Of a stretch of 64,000 nucleotides of DNA, positions 8,480-16,949 are shown piece after piece (the first letter of the stretch is position 1; each line of letters starts with the position of its first letter). This stretch comes from Spirochaetaceae bacterium (GTDB taxonomy: Bacteria > Spirochaetota > Spirochaetia > Treponematales > Treponemataceae). The DNA lies in contig JAGARR010000020.1 of the NCBI GenBank assembly GCA_017622135.1, forward strand, positions 1-64,000, given 5' to 3'. The position numbers were made by a program, and so were the translations under genes. Under the pieces are notes generated by a model. It did not search any database. It was not told where the DNA came from and worked only from the letters and a program-made list of their open reading frames with translations.

Positions 8480-10456
8480 ATGAATGTGCTTTCTATCAAG
8501 GACTTGGGCAAGATCGGGCGGGACGCCCCCCTCTTTTCTGGCGTCACCTTTGGCCTCAACAGCGGGGAAAAGGCCGCCCTCATCGGCAGGAACGGCAGCG
8601 GGAAGAGCACCCTGCTGGCCTGCATCGCAGGAACACTCACTGCGGAGGAAGGCAGCATCGTCACCGCCAAGGAATGCGGCATCTCCTTCCTCCCGCAAAA
8701 TCCCGCCTACAATCCCCAGGACACCATCCGTGACCACATCTTCACGTCGGAAAGCACCAAGCTGGCCACCATCCGCCGCTACGAGGAGGTCTGCCGCCAA
8801 CTGGGAGAAAGCCAGGACCAGAAGGCCACCCAGCGGCTCCAAGACCAGCTGGACAGCCTCTCCCACGAGATGACCCAACGGGACCTGTGGAACTATGAGA
8901 GCCAGATTCGGCAGATTCTCACCACCCTAGGCATCAGCGACCTGTCACCCCTCATGGGAAGCCTTTCCGGCGGCATGGTGAAAAAGGTTGCCCTGGCCCA
9001 GGTACTCATTGACGACACGGGCCTCCTGCTGCTGGACGAGCCCACCAACCAGCTGGACATCACCTCAATCGCCTGGCTGGAGGAATACCTGCGAACCACC
9101 CAGCGGGCCGTGCTGATGGTGACCCACGACCGCTACTTTCTGGACAATGTCTGCTCCTCCATCTACGAGCTGGCCCGCAGCAGAATCAAGCTCTACACCG
9201 GCAACTACTCCCAGTATCTGGAGAAGAAGGAGACGGAGGCTGAAATCGAAGCAAACACAGAGCGCCGCATCGAGTCCGTGCTGCGGACAGAGCGGGAATG
9301 GCTCTTGCGGGGCCCCCAAGCCAGGGGGACAAAGGCCAGGGCCAGGGTTGATGCCATCCACCGCATGATCAATCGGGAGAAATTCGCCGCAGACAAGGGA
9401 TTTTCCTTTGAGGTGGCTGGCCGCCGACTGGGAGGCACCATCCTGGAGCTGGACAGGGTGTGCAAGTCCTGGCCCGACTCCACAGGAAATCCTCGACCCG
9501 TCATCACGGACTTCTCCTACATCTTCCGCAAGGGAGAGCGGCTGGGCATCTTCGGCGGCAACGGCACGGGAAAGTCCACCCTGTTGAACCTGCTCACCGG
9601 CAGCCTGGAGCCAGACAAGGGAACCATCAAAACTGGGGTCAACACAGTCTTCGGCTACTACCAGCAGAATCCCCAGCTGGAGATGGCCAAGGAGGGCTGC
9701 CATGTTCCCACGGTGCTGGAATACATCCAGGAGGCCGCCGAGGTCATCACCCTGAACAATGGCAAGACCCTTTCCGCCACCCGTTTGCTGGAACAGTTCG
9801 GCTTTGAGGGACGCATCCAGTACTCGGCGGTGACAAACCTGTCCGGCGGCGAGCTAAAGCGGCTGTATCTGGTGCGACTCCTGATGGGAAACCCCAACTT
9901 TCTGGTGCTGGACGAGCCCACCAACGACTTTGACATCTTCACCCTGTCCATCCTGGAATCCTTTCTGGAAGGCTACGGCGGCTGCCTGGTGGTGGTAAGC
10001 CACGACCGCTGCTTCATGGACAAGACGGTGGACACCCTGCTGGTGCTGGACGGACAGGGAAGCATCAGCGGCTTTGTGGGTACCTGCAGTGAGTACCTCC
10101 AGCTACTGGCCCAGGAGGAAAAGGCCCCCAAGGACCACCCCGCAAAGGCGACTGCCAGCACACCAGCGTCAGAGCCGCAGCAGGCAACAAATTCCGGGCC
10201 AGAAGCAGCCACCAGACAGAGCACCACTCCCCAGCCCCGCCGCCGCACCTACAAAGAGCAGCAGGAGTGGCAGAACCTGGAGGAACGCATCATGATTCAG
10301 GAGGAGCGGAAGACGGAGCTGGAAGCCCTCCTTTCCGGCGGCGAGAGCGACTTCAGCAGGCTGGGTGTCCTGACGGAGGAATACAACCAGTTGACCCAAA
10401 GCCTTGACGCCGCCTACCTGCGGTGGGAGGAGCTGGCGGAGCTGAAGGACTACTAG
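8480..10456 (+). CDS. ABC-F family ATPase (Uup-like)
   Basis: 658 residues with two ATP-binding cassettes and no membrane segments. Cassette one has Walker A GRNGSGKST (36-44), signature LSGGM and Walker B LLLLDEPTNQLD. Cassette two has GGNGTGKST near 358, LSGGELKRL and LVLDEPTNDFD. The linker between them is charged and helical. After about residue 545 comes an Ala/Pro/Gln-rich stretch and a coiled-coil tail (EERIMIQEERKTELEALLSG), the arrangement in Uup. ABC-F proteins act on the ribosome or, for Uup, on branched DNA. Which applies here is not decidable from sequence. The gene appears to be transcribed without a leader. Confidence 0.88.
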   Translation: MNVLSIKDLGKIGRDAPLFSGVTFGLNSGEKAALIGRNGSGKSTLLACIAGTLTAEEGSIVTAKECGISFLPQNPAYNPQDTIRDHIFTSESTKLATIRRYEEVCRQLGESQDQKATQRLQDQLDSLSHEMTQRDLWNYESQIRQILTTLGISDLSPLMGSLSGGMVKKVALAQVLIDDTGLLLLDEPTNQLDITSIAWLEEYLRTTQRAVLMVTHDRYFLDNVCSSIYELARSRIKLYTGNYSQYLEKKETEAEIEANTERRIESVLRTEREWLLRGPQARGTKARARVDAIHRMINREKFAADKGFSFEVAGRRLGGTILELDRVCKSWPDSTGNPRPVITDFSYIFRKGERLGIFGGNGTGKSTLLNLLTGSLEPDKGTIKTGVNTVFGYYQQNPQLEMAKEGCHVPTVLEYIQEAAEVITLNNGKTLSATRLLEQFGFEGRIQYSAVTNLSGGELKRLYLVRLLMGNPNFLVLDEPTNDFDIFTLSILESFLEGYGGCLVVVSHDRCFMDKTVDTLLVLDGQGSISGFVGTCSEYLQLLAQEEKAPKDHPAKATASTPASEPQQATNSGPEAATRQSTTPQPRRRTYKEQQEWQNLEERIMIQEERKTELEALLSGGESDFSRLGVLTEEYNQLTQSLDAAYLRWEELAELKDY

Positions 10457-10636
10457 CAGAAACCAAGAGCAAACCAATGAAACCGGCAGCATTTCTATTT
10501 TTTTGCCGTGAATTTCCTTAGGGGCAAGCCACATCCACGATGATTTGAAAAAAAAATCAAGCTTTTTTGCGAAAAACGCATTCTTTCACCGGATTTTACC
10601 ACAATATAAGTAAAGGGTGCATTTCTTGGAGACATC
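10457..10636. promoter_or_regulatory. Intergenic region with a promoter-like block shared with the Rpn gene
   Basis: The block 10569-10610 (GCGAAAAACGCATT..., ending CACAATATAAG) resembles 40169-40210 in front of the split Rpn gene. Both have a GC(A/G)AAAAACGCAT motif, a T-rich stretch, GATT and CACAATA before a TATA-like box. This suggests a common promoter or operator type. No gene is seen. Confidence 0.35.
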
Positions 10637-10915
10637 ATGAGCACTGTCCCAACCAGTCCCAACACCCTTGCAAGCTTGAACAAGTCATATACCCTTGTCA
10701 AACGAATGCCGCACTTCTTCCCCACCAGTTCCCGTCGGAGGCACAGTCAAACCAGATTTTTTTTCTATCTGGGGGGGGGGGGGGATTCCAACAAAAGACG
10801 CAAGCCATTCTCTGTCACATTGTTCCTTGTGGAGGAATTGGCAAAGGGTTTTCCTAAATTCTTCGCATTTTTTTCAGAGGCAAGTTCATCTGCAGAAAGA
10901 GGATCTATCAAGTAA
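10637..10915 (+). CDS. Possible small phase-variable ORF across the G tract
   Basis: An ATG preceded by TTGGAGA opens a frame of 92 codons that runs through the 14-G tract at 10771-10784. The other two forward frames are also open across the tract, so each tract length gives a different end. The first 48 codons resemble nothing I recognise and are rich in Ser, Arg and Thr. The second half lies antisense to the RNase D-like remnant. It may be the stump of a gene cut at the G tract. I give it low confidence. Confidence 0.2.
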   Translation: MSTVPTSPNTLASLNKSYTLVKRMPHFFPTSSRRRHSQTRFFFYLGGGGDSNKRRKPFSVTLFLVEELAKGFPKFFAFFSEASSSAERGSIK

Positions 10916-11079
10916 AAGTTCTGACCGTCAAAAATTTGTATCAGACAAAGGTGCTCACCATAACAATGAAGATTGAACTCACCCTCAAAGTCCATGGCAA
11001 CTTGTTGTGTTCCATTTATTTTCCATTGTTCCAGTAACTTTATAATCTGTTCATCACTATCAATTGACAGGTAATTCAT
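10765..11079 (-). pseudogene. RNase D-like 3'-5' exonuclease, N-terminal fragment
   Basis: Read from ATG at 11079 the protein starts MNYLSIDSDEQ and contains VAMDFEGEFNLHCYGEHLCL then QIFDGQNFYLIDPLS. That is the first exonuclease motif (DFE) of DEDD-type exonucleases such as RNase D. After about 65 residues the similarity stops, and the frame ends in proline codons read from the poly-C strand of the 14-base homopolymer. The remaining two thirds, with the other catalytic aspartates, is missing. I read it as a decayed gene truncated near the homopolymer. Confidence 0.6.
10771..10784. repeat. 14-base poly-G tract
   Basis: An uninterrupted run of 14 G, preceded by eight T at 10757-10764. Tracts of this length slip readily during replication, and poly-G tracts act as phase-variation switches in Treponema pallidum. 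Here the tract lies at the junction of two fragmentary reading frames. Confidence 0.95.
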
Positions 11080-11166
11080 ATTCACAGTGTAACAAAAAAA
11101 ACTCCACTTCAGCATTTTTATAAAAAAAATAAACTTATATCTATGTTTTTTTATATAATTTTAGTA

Positions 11167-11172
11167 TATAAT
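11167..11172 (+). promoter_or_regulatory. -10 box giving a leaderless or near-leaderless GGDEF transcript
   Basis: TATAAT ends eight bases before the ATG at 11181, in a very AT-rich stretch. The -35 region (about 11144-11149) is poor. No ribosome site precedes the ATG. Confidence 0.45.
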
Positions 11173-11180
11173 GAACAATT

Positions 11181-12734
11181 ATGGAGAGAATTACCTTAGT
11201 ACAATACTTGACTGCCCTGCAGGGAGCGCTTCGTGCGACAGTTGCTCTTTGCGCCCTGATTCTCATTCTCTTATGCGCCAACAAGCGCTCCCACATTCCT
11301 GCGTTCAAGTATCTCCAGTCCTTTATTCTTGTCATGGGAATCTGGGTTTTTTTTAGCAGCGTCTTTTTTTTCTACCCTGACACCAAGATATTGCCCTATG
11401 TCAGCCCCCTTATCTATGCCTCAATATCCTTCGGCGGCCCCACCTTCATGCTCTTTTGCTTTTCATACATTATGCCCCATAGGGAAGCTTTTATAAAATC
11501 ACTCCATTGGATTTTTCTCTATCCCTGTGTATTTTCTCTTTTTGTCCTAGTCCCACCCTTACAGAAATATGCCATTGTCTTTACTGACGAGCTGATTTAC
11601 ATTCCGTACAGGGATATACTTGAACACTACAACCTTATGTTTTATGTCCATGTAATTTGCGGATATCTGACTGTTTTGGTGGGAATTACAGTTCTTGCCT
11701 ACAAGTCTATCAAGCATCCAACGGAGACAACAAGGGGAAGCAGGCTGGCCATAGTAGCAGCCCTGCTGTATATTGGCCAAAACATGGTTGTGTCCTTTGG
11801 TGAAAAAAACAACATTTTTTTCTGGGTTCCATCGATTACCGTCTTAACCTGTATGATTCTCCTGTTTTTAACCCTGTACTACGATACAGCAGAACAAATT
11901 ATCTTTAAGGGACGGTCGGCATTTTTGGAGACCATGCCCTTTCCTGTCTTGATTTTCAACAACAACAATGTGATGTTCTATTCAAATGGCAAGGGAAAGG
12001 AGCTTCTTGGTTCTATAGACAGCAGCGCTACCCTCTATCAGAAAAAACAGGATATTCTGCGTCACTTTACTGTCTTTGAATTTGACGCGGACCTGCCAGA
12101 GGGCTACCAAGGTGAATCCACCAAGTTCATCTACCAAAAGAACTCCAATACCCTGTTCTTTCTCCAGGAATATGCAATTAAGGATGACAGGCAGATAAAG
12201 AATCGTAGTCAGCTGATGATGCTGTTTCCATTGACCTCAATGCAGAATTTCTTTTCTGTACTGGAGGACAAGGCCTTCCGAGACTCTCTGTGCAACTGCT
12301 ACAACGGGCATTTCTTGCGGCTCAAACAAAGGGAGCCCATTGCTCAAGACCTGTTTCCGGTTTCATTGCTGATGTGTGACATTGACAACCTCAAGCTGAT
12401 CAATGACATTCTGGGCCACAACAAGGGCGATGAGTATATTCTTGCCTGTCACAATATAATCCGCTCCTGTGTCAGAAAGGAGGACTTGATTTTTAGGCTT
12501 GGCGGCGACGAATTCCTTGTAATCCTATTGAACACCCCGGCAAAGGCAGCCCATTCAATTGCGAAAAACATTGAATCCCTGATACAAAAACAAGAGGGAT
12601 TTGAACCCCATAGGATTGGTATTTCCGTAGGAACCTCCACCGCTGTTTCCGTCAACGAGAGCTTTGAGGATTGCCTACAAAGAGCTGATGATGCAATGTA
12701 CCAGATGAAAGCCCATCACAAGGAGGGAGCCTAA
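11181..12734 (+). CDS. Diguanylate cyclase with N-terminal 7TM sensor (first of pair)
   Basis: 517 residues. The first 225 or so form seven membrane helices of the type found at the N-terminus of some histidine kinases (7TM_HisK_N-like), including the conserved IPYRDI loop. A PAS-like segment follows (about 235-330). The GGDEF domain has an intact FRLGGDEF motif near residue 440, so it should make c-di-GMP. RKED five residues before GGDEF fits the RxxD inhibitory site. The usual DxLTGLxNR start of the domain is altered (DSLCNCYNGHF). The stop codon overlaps the next gene's start (TAATG), so the two are co-translated paralogues. Confidence 0.88.
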   Translation: MERITLVQYLTALQGALRATVALCALILILLCANKRSHIPAFKYLQSFILVMGIWVFFSSVFFFYPDTKILPYVSPLIYASISFGGPTFMLFCFSYIMPHREAFIKSLHWIFLYPCVFSLFVLVPPLQKYAIVFTDELIYIPYRDILEHYNLMFYVHVICGYLTVLVGITVLAYKSIKHPTETTRGSRLAIVAALLYIGQNMVVSFGEKNNIFFWVPSITVLTCMILLFLTLYYDTAEQIIFKGRSAFLETMPFPVLIFNNNNVMFYSNGKGKELLGSIDSSATLYQKKQDILRHFTVFEFDADLPEGYQGESTKFIYQKNSNTLFFLQEYAIKDDRQIKNRSQLMMLFPLTSMQNFFSVLEDKAFRDSLCNCYNGHFLRLKQREPIAQDLFPVSLLMCDIDNLKLINDILGHNKGDEYILACHNIIRSCVRKEDLIFRLGGDEFLVILLNTPAKAAHSIAKNIESLIQKQEGFEPHRIGISVGTSTAVSVNESFEDCLQRADDAMYQMKAHHKEGA

Positions 12735-14329
12735 TGGAGTCCAACTCTTTTTCATTGAATTACGTAACCCTTCTCTATGGTGTCATCCGTTTGCTTGTTG
12801 CATTCTATGCATTTTTCCTTGTGGGAATTAAGGGAGAAAAAACCGTTGACCTGCCCTTCAGAGGGTTTCAGAGAGCCTTTCTCCTCTCTTTGGGGCTATG
12901 GGAGCTCACAAGGGCTATGTCATTTCTCTATCCTGGTACCATTTTGTTGCCTCGATTCATGTCTTTTATCTATGTTGTTGTTCCCTTTACGAGTCTTACC
13001 TACTTTTATTTTTGCTTTGCCTACACCTTCCCCCAAAAAATTCATTTGATGAAATATCTCATTTGGCTTTCCCTCATTCCAATTGTAACGGCAATTTTGA
13101 GCATAGTGCCTGAATACAACCAGTATTTTATAATTTTTACGGATACATTGGTTTATATTCCCTATCGAGATACAACGGATATTTACAAACCATGGTTTTA
13201 CGTTCACACGGCATATAGCTATCTGTTGGTTTTGGCAGGAGTTGCTTGTCTCGTAATGAAGGTAAAAAACCCTTCTATTCAGAGCAGAAGATTCTATGTC
13301 TATGCAATTATCGCTACAATCCTGTTTATCCTAAACAATATGTATAGGACCTTTTTCCCGTCGAACGACGCAATCTGGTTCACTCCCATCCTATCCATTT
13401 CTGTTCTTACCATGTTTTTTTTCATTGTCCATGGAGACGAGGCCCAAGTCATCGTTAATAGGGCTCAGGAAAAACTCATGCAAACACTTCTTTTCCCCAT
13501 CTTCTTTTTGAACGAGGACAAGGGAATTGTCTATGCCAACCAAGAAGCCTTGAATGTATGTCCCAACATAGTGCAAGGCTCAACAATCACTGGGAATATG
13601 CAGGACATCATGGAGAATTTTTCCCCTGCCAAAATCGACACCCAGTTTGTTCAGAATGATTTGCTTGCCGAAGGAACGAACATTCTTCTTCAAAGCAAAG
13701 GGGATGGAAGACTCTACTATCTGCATGAACAGAATCTCACTACAAATAACAGCCGTTCTCACCACGAGGGAAAGATGCTAACCCTGATAGCTGTTTCTGC
13801 CATGCAAAATTTCTTTTCTTCCTTGGAGGAGAAGGCCTTTAGAGACCCCCTCTGTGGATGCTATAACCGACACTACCTTGAGATAAAACAGGCGGAGTTG
13901 TCCCAGACAAATGATGAGCTGAAAAAATTACTGCCCATAAGCTTCATTGTGTGCGACATTGACGGGTTGAAGATTGTAAATGATACCCATGGACATGAGA
14001 CAGGGAATGAATATATCATCTTGTGTTACAACAAGATTAAGTCTGCGATTCGTCAGGACGACCTGATTTTCAGGTTGGGTGGAGATGAGTTTTTGATTAT
14101 CCTGCCCAATACGGAAAAGAATGCCGTGGAGAGGATTGTTTCCAACATCGAGCTAAAGATGCAACAGGAAAAAAGGAGCTATTGCACCAGCATTTCTATA
14201 GGAACGGCCACTGCAGAAACCATTCCCATTGATTATGACACATGCTTTCAAGAGGCTGACGAGGAAATATACAAAAAAAAGGCGGAGAACAAGAAGCGCA
14301 GGAAAAACCCTGGGATACTGCCTGCATGA
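12734..14329 (+). CDS. Diguanylate cyclase with N-terminal 7TM sensor (second of pair)
   Basis: 531 residues, a paralogue of the gene it overlaps by one base. The layout is the same: seven predicted membrane helices with the IPYRDTT loop, a PAS-like region, and a GGDEF domain with FRLGGDEF near residue 448 and RQDD five residues before it as inhibitory site. The domain opening is closer to the consensus (DPLCGCYNRHYL). The C-terminus is lysine/arginine rich. Tandem duplication with divergence in the sensor part suggests two inputs with one output. Its last four bases overlap the start of an IS3-type remnant, so this end may have been a site of insertion. Confidence 0.88.
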   Translation: MESNSFSLNYVTLLYGVIRLLVAFYAFFLVGIKGEKTVDLPFRGFQRAFLLSLGLWELTRAMSFLYPGTILLPRFMSFIYVVVPFTSLTYFYFCFAYTFPQKIHLMKYLIWLSLIPIVTAILSIVPEYNQYFIIFTDTLVYIPYRDTTDIYKPWFYVHTAYSYLLVLAGVACLVMKVKNPSIQSRRFYVYAIIATILFILNNMYRTFFPSNDAIWFTPILSISVLTMFFFIVHGDEAQVIVNRAQEKLMQTLLFPIFFLNEDKGIVYANQEALNVCPNIVQGSTITGNMQDIMENFSPAKIDTQFVQNDLLAEGTNILLQSKGDGRLYYLHEQNLTTNNSRSHHEGKMLTLIAVSAMQNFFSSLEEKAFRDPLCGCYNRHYLEIKQAELSQTNDELKKLLPISFIVCDIDGLKIVNDTHGHETGNEYIILCYNKIKSAIRQDDLIFRLGGDEFLIILPNTEKNAVERIVSNIELKMQQEKRSYCTSISIGTATAETIPIDYDTCFQEADEEIYKKKAENKKRRKNPGILPA

Positions 14330-14502
14330 AACATTTCTTTGGAACATTAAAGATTGAGAGCGGCTACGATAACTTGTTGAAATCAGGCCTGCTCTCATAC
14401 GAGGAAACAAAAAAGCTTGTTGACGATTTTATTGATTATTACAATAATGAGCGCATTCAACAAAATCTTGGCTGGAAAACTCCAAACCAGACAGTTGCTT
14501 AA
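14326..14502 (+). pseudogene. IS3/IS150-type transposase, C-terminal remnant
   Basis: A 58-codon frame from ATG 14326 reads HFFGTLKIESGYDN, then YEETKKLVDDFIDYYNNERI, then QNLGWKTPNQ. This is the last part of the rve integrase domain of IS3-family OrfB, including the catalytic glutamate region (FFGTLKIE). The rest of the element, its inverted repeats and OrfA are not present. It is a scar of a former insertion. Confidence 0.8.
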
Positions 14503-14532
14503 TCTGTCCTAGAATTTGGGGTAATTTCACGG

Positions 14533-14763
14533 AATGGCAGCCCCAAGAATAAAATCAAGTCCTTTGTGGAGTCTGAATTCAACCATGACCTGTCCCGCAC
14601 CACCGTAAGCCTAGGTGGTGACTGCGACACCCTCACCTGCATTGCCGGCAGCATGGCGGAGGCCCTGTTCCCCATCCCGGAGCTGTTGAAGAAAAACTAC
14701 CTGGACATCATCACCGAGGATATGCGTCAGGTTCTGGCGGCATTTGACCAGCTCCGCACATAG
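14533..14763 (+). pseudogene. ADP-ribosylglycohydrolase remnant
   Basis: The frame NGSPKNKIKSFVESEFNHDLSRT is followed at once by TVSLGGDCDTLTCIAGSMAEA, then FPIPELL and a final helix. SLGGDxDT and IAGSxAEA are the C-terminal metal-binding motifs of the DraG/ADP-ribosylglycohydrolase family. In intact members a segment with a conserved Ser/Gly-rich loop lies between these two parts; here it is missing. The N-terminal two thirds are also gone. It is a doubly deleted remnant. Confidence 0.6.
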
Positions 14764-14908
14764 CTGGAATTGGAACGATGAGATGGGGGCAGTTTGGTGA
14801 AGCAGTCAGCGCTGAGCTCCCAGCGAAGTGAACTAACGAAAACATGGGAGAGGGGCCAAAGACGGTCTCCCTGCGACAGGCTCCGGGAGCAGCCCCACAC
14901 CTCCCCCT

Positions 14909-14936
14909 TTTACTATTAGTTTTCCCATGGTATACT
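14909..14936 (+). promoter_or_regulatory. Promoter giving a leaderless epmA transcript
   Basis: TATACT at 14931-14936 ends six bases before the ATG at 14943, the same spacing as at the ABC-F gene. The -35 box TTTACT (14909-14914) is weak, with a 16-base spacer. No ribosome site is present. Confidence 0.5.
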
Positions 14937-14942
14937 GCTCCC

Positions 14943-15947
14943 ATGGATTTGGAAACGCTGCAATTCAGAGCAAAAACCATTCAAAGGATCCGGAACTTCT
15001 TCATCCGCCGTGGCTACCTGGAGCTTGACACCCCGGCCCTGAGCCCCCACCTCATCCCGGAAAGCTGCCTGGAGGTGTTCCGCACCGAATACCTCCATCC
15101 CGGCACCGGCGAGGCCATACCGCTCTACCTGGTTCCCTCCCCGGAGGTCCACATCAAGCCCCTGCTGGCCCAGCACCAGGTGAGCATGTTCCAGCTTTCC
15201 AAGTGCTACCGTAACTGCGAGTCAACGGGTCGCATCCATAGCCCGGAGTTCACCATGCTGGAATACTACACCGTGGGGGCCAGCTATCTTGACACGGCGG
15301 CCATTACCGAAGACCTGTTCAACGAGCTGCTGCCACCCCAGCCACCAGCCTCCAGTCCTGACGGCGACCCCTTCGCCTACCTGCGGCCGCCATTCCTGCG
15401 ACTCACCATGGATGAGGCCTTCCGCCGCTATGCCGGCTTTCCCCTTTCCTCCTGCCACAAGGCCAGTCAGCTGGCAGAACAGGCCCAAAGACTTGGAATC
15501 TACGAGCCGGAAGGCAATCCCTTCTGCCAGTGGCCCTGGGACGACCTCTACGAGCTGATTCTGGTGCAGTGTGTGGAGCCTCAGCTTCCTACAGACCGCC
15601 CTGTACTGCTGATGGACTATCCCGCCCAGGTTCCCTGTCTGGCCCAGGACGTGCCGAATCCCGCCGAGCCCTCCCAGCCCCTCTGGAAGCAGCGGTGGGA
15701 GCTCTACGTGGCGGGTGTGGAGCTTTCCAACTGCTACAGCGAGGAAACCGACCCGGAAAAGGTACGGGCCTATTTCCAGCAGGAGGGCAGCGTCAAGTCC
15801 CAGTCCGCCCGCATTCCCCACAGCATCGATCCAGACTACTGGAAGCACTTCCAGCACTTTCCCACCTGCTCCGGCAACGCACTGGGCGTGGACCGCCTCA
15901 TCGCCCTCCTCTGTGGCCGCACCACCATCCAAGGAGTCCTGCCGTGA
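14943..15947 (+). CDS. epmA: EF-P beta-lysylation enzyme EpmA (PoxA/GenX)
   Basis: 334 residues, the usual EpmA length, when read from ATG 14943; the longer frame from 14844 would start upstream of the promoter. It is a class II LysRS-like catalytic domain with no N-terminal anticodon-binding domain. Visible motifs are the motif 1 region RNFFIRRGYLELDTPALSP, motif 2 QLSKCYRNCE...HSPEFTMLEYY, and motif 3 GNALGVDRLIAL. EpmA adds lysine to elongation factor P. epmB and efp are not in the window. The last bases overlap the start of a DUF4258 gene, at a site that carries a 26-bp duplication. Confidence 0.88.
   Translation: MDLETLQFRAKTIQRIRNFFIRRGYLELDTPALSPHLIPESCLEVFRTEYLHPGTGEAIPLYLVPSPEVHIKPLLAQHQVSMFQLSKCYRNCESTGRIHSPEFTMLEYYTVGASYLDTAAITEDLFNELLPPQPPASSPDGDPFAYLRPPFLRLTMDEAFRRYAGFPLSSCHKASQLAEQAQRLGIYEPEGNPFCQWPWDDLYELILVQCVEPQLPTDRPVLLMDYPAQVPCLAQDVPNPAEPSQPLWKQRWELYVAGVELSNCYSEETDPEKVRAYFQQEGSVKSQSARIPHSIDPDYWKHFQHFPTCSGNALGVDRLIALLCGRTTIQGVLP
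15922..15947. repeat. 26-bp direct repeat, left copy (flank of TA pair)
   Basis: The last 26 bases of epmA, CCACCATCC...CCGTGA, are repeated perfectly at 16517-16542. The two copies bracket the DUF4258/MqsA-like pair. Similarity, weaker, extends about 12 bases further left. Confidence 0.9.
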
Positions 15948-16270
15948 GGGAACTTGACATCCACGTTCTTCGGGCTTACTATGAAGATGATGTCGTATTC
16001 ATCACGAATCATGCGGCAGAACGATGCAGGCAGCGCGGAATTGTGACAAGGGACATTCGTCATGCCGTCATGTCGGGAGAAATAATTGAGCAATACCCCG
16101 ATGATTACCCCTTCCCAAGCTGCCTTATATGCGGAAAGGATTCAACTGGCCGCACCATCCATGTGTGCATGGGCGACGAGGGTGGCAGCGGACGAATCAT
16201 AACAACATATTTGCCCACCGAGGATAGGTGGCATTCGGATTTCAAGACCCGGAGGAAAGACCTGCAATGA
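15944..16270 (+). CDS. DUF4258 protein, probable toxin of a TA pair
   Basis: 108 residues from GTG 15944, whose last bases are the epmA stop (GTGA overlap). It carries the DUF4258-type pattern: FITNHAAERCRQRGI, VMSGEIIEQYPDDYPFPSCL, TIHVCMG and IITTYLPTEDRW. Such proteins are often paired with an MqsA/YgiT-type zinc-finger protein, as here, and resemble RelE/MqsR-fold toxins. Its end overlaps the partner by ATGA, showing translational coupling. Toxicity is inferred from context. The pair appears inserted between epmA and arfB. Confidence 0.7.
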   Translation: MRELDIHVLRAYYEDDVVFITNHAAERCRQRGIVTRDIRHAVMSGEIIEQYPDDYPFPSCLICGKDSTGRTIHVCMGDEGGSGRIITTYLPTEDRWHSDFKTRRKDLQ

Positions 16271-16497
16271 AATGTGCAAGCTGCAAAAATGATACCATCA
16301 TCGAGAGTCTCACCTCATATTTTTCCCACGGACCAGGTGGCTACATCATCATCGAGCACGTGCCCTGCCGCAAATGCACCCAATGCGGCGAGGAATTTTT
16401 TTCGGCATCAGTAATGGAACGGATTGATGAGATACTTGCTGGACTCGCTCCACTTCCCAGTAAAGTTCAAATAATGGAATACGTTCCCGCAGCCTAG
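16267..16497 (+). CDS. YgiT/MqsA-type zinc-finger antitoxin
   Basis: 76 residues from ATG 16267. The zinc finger is CASC near the start and CRKCTQCGEEFF in the middle, the YgiT-type zinc-finger pattern of the MqsA N-terminal domain. The C-terminal helix-turn-helix domain of full MqsA is absent, so this short form may neutralise without binding DNA. It overlaps the DUF4258 gene by four bases. The long stretch between the zinc ligands (FSHGPGGYIIIEHVPC) is typical of this short family. Confidence 0.75.
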   Translation: MKCASCKNDTIIESLTSYFSHGPGGYIIIEHVPCRKCTQCGEEFFSASVMERIDEILAGLAPLPSKVQIMEYVPAA

Positions 16498-16516
16498 CCT
16501 TCCCGGTGGCCCCCAC

Positions 16517-16542
16517 CCACCATCCAAGGAGTCCTGCCGTGA
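16517..16542. repeat. 26-bp direct repeat, right copy (flank of TA pair)
   Basis: A perfect copy of 15922-15947. It supplies the AAGGAG ribosome site and the GTG start of arfB. Without the inserted pair, epmA would run straight into arfB with the same GTGA overlap. Confidence 0.9.
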
Positions 16543-16949
16543 ACAAAGTCCTGCTGCACCAGTCCATCCTCCAGCACACCACCTGCACCTTTGCCAGAAG
16601 CGGCGGAGCAGGGGGCCAGAACGTGAACAAGGTGAACACCAAGGTCCACGCCACCGTGAGCCTGAATCATCTGGAGGGCATCACAGAGGAGGAGCGCTGC
16701 CTCCTGCGGAAAAAGCTGGCCGCCACCATCAACAAGGAGGACTGCCTCTTTGTTGACGTGGACCAGGAACGCTATCAGGAGCGGAACCGTGCCATTGCCT
16801 TGGAGCGGCTGGAAAACCGCATTGTCAATGCGCTGAAGGTTCCCCGCAAGCGAATCAAGACAAGACCCACCAAGGCATCCCAAGAACAAAGACTCAAGCT
16901 CAAACGGCTAAAATCCGAGCTAAAGCGAAACAGAAGCTGGAGGGGATAA
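16539..16949 (+). CDS. arfB: Alternative ribosome-rescue factor ArfB (YaeJ)
   Basis: 136 residues from GTG 16539, the typical length of ArfB. The catalytic GGQ loop is in SGGAGGQNVNKVNTKVH. The protein lacks the codon-recognition domains of RF1/RF2 and ends in a basic tail (KRLKSELKRNRSWRG), which in ArfB enters the empty mRNA channel of stalled ribosomes. It releases peptides on non-stop ribosomes. The GTG start and ribosome site lie in the right copy of the 26-bp repeat, which suggests arfB originally overlapped epmA. Confidence 0.9.
   Translation: MNKVLLHQSILQHTTCTFARSGGAGGQNVNKVNTKVHATVSLNHLEGITEEERCLLRKKLAATINKEDCLFVDVDQERYQERNRAIALERLENRIVNALKVPRKRIKTRPTKASQEQRLKLKRLKSELKRNRSWRG

Noticed and set aside
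14844..14942. N-terminal extension of epmA from an earlier ATG
   Set aside because: The TATACT promoter box at 14931-14936 lies inside it, and EpmA homologues start at the position of the second ATG.
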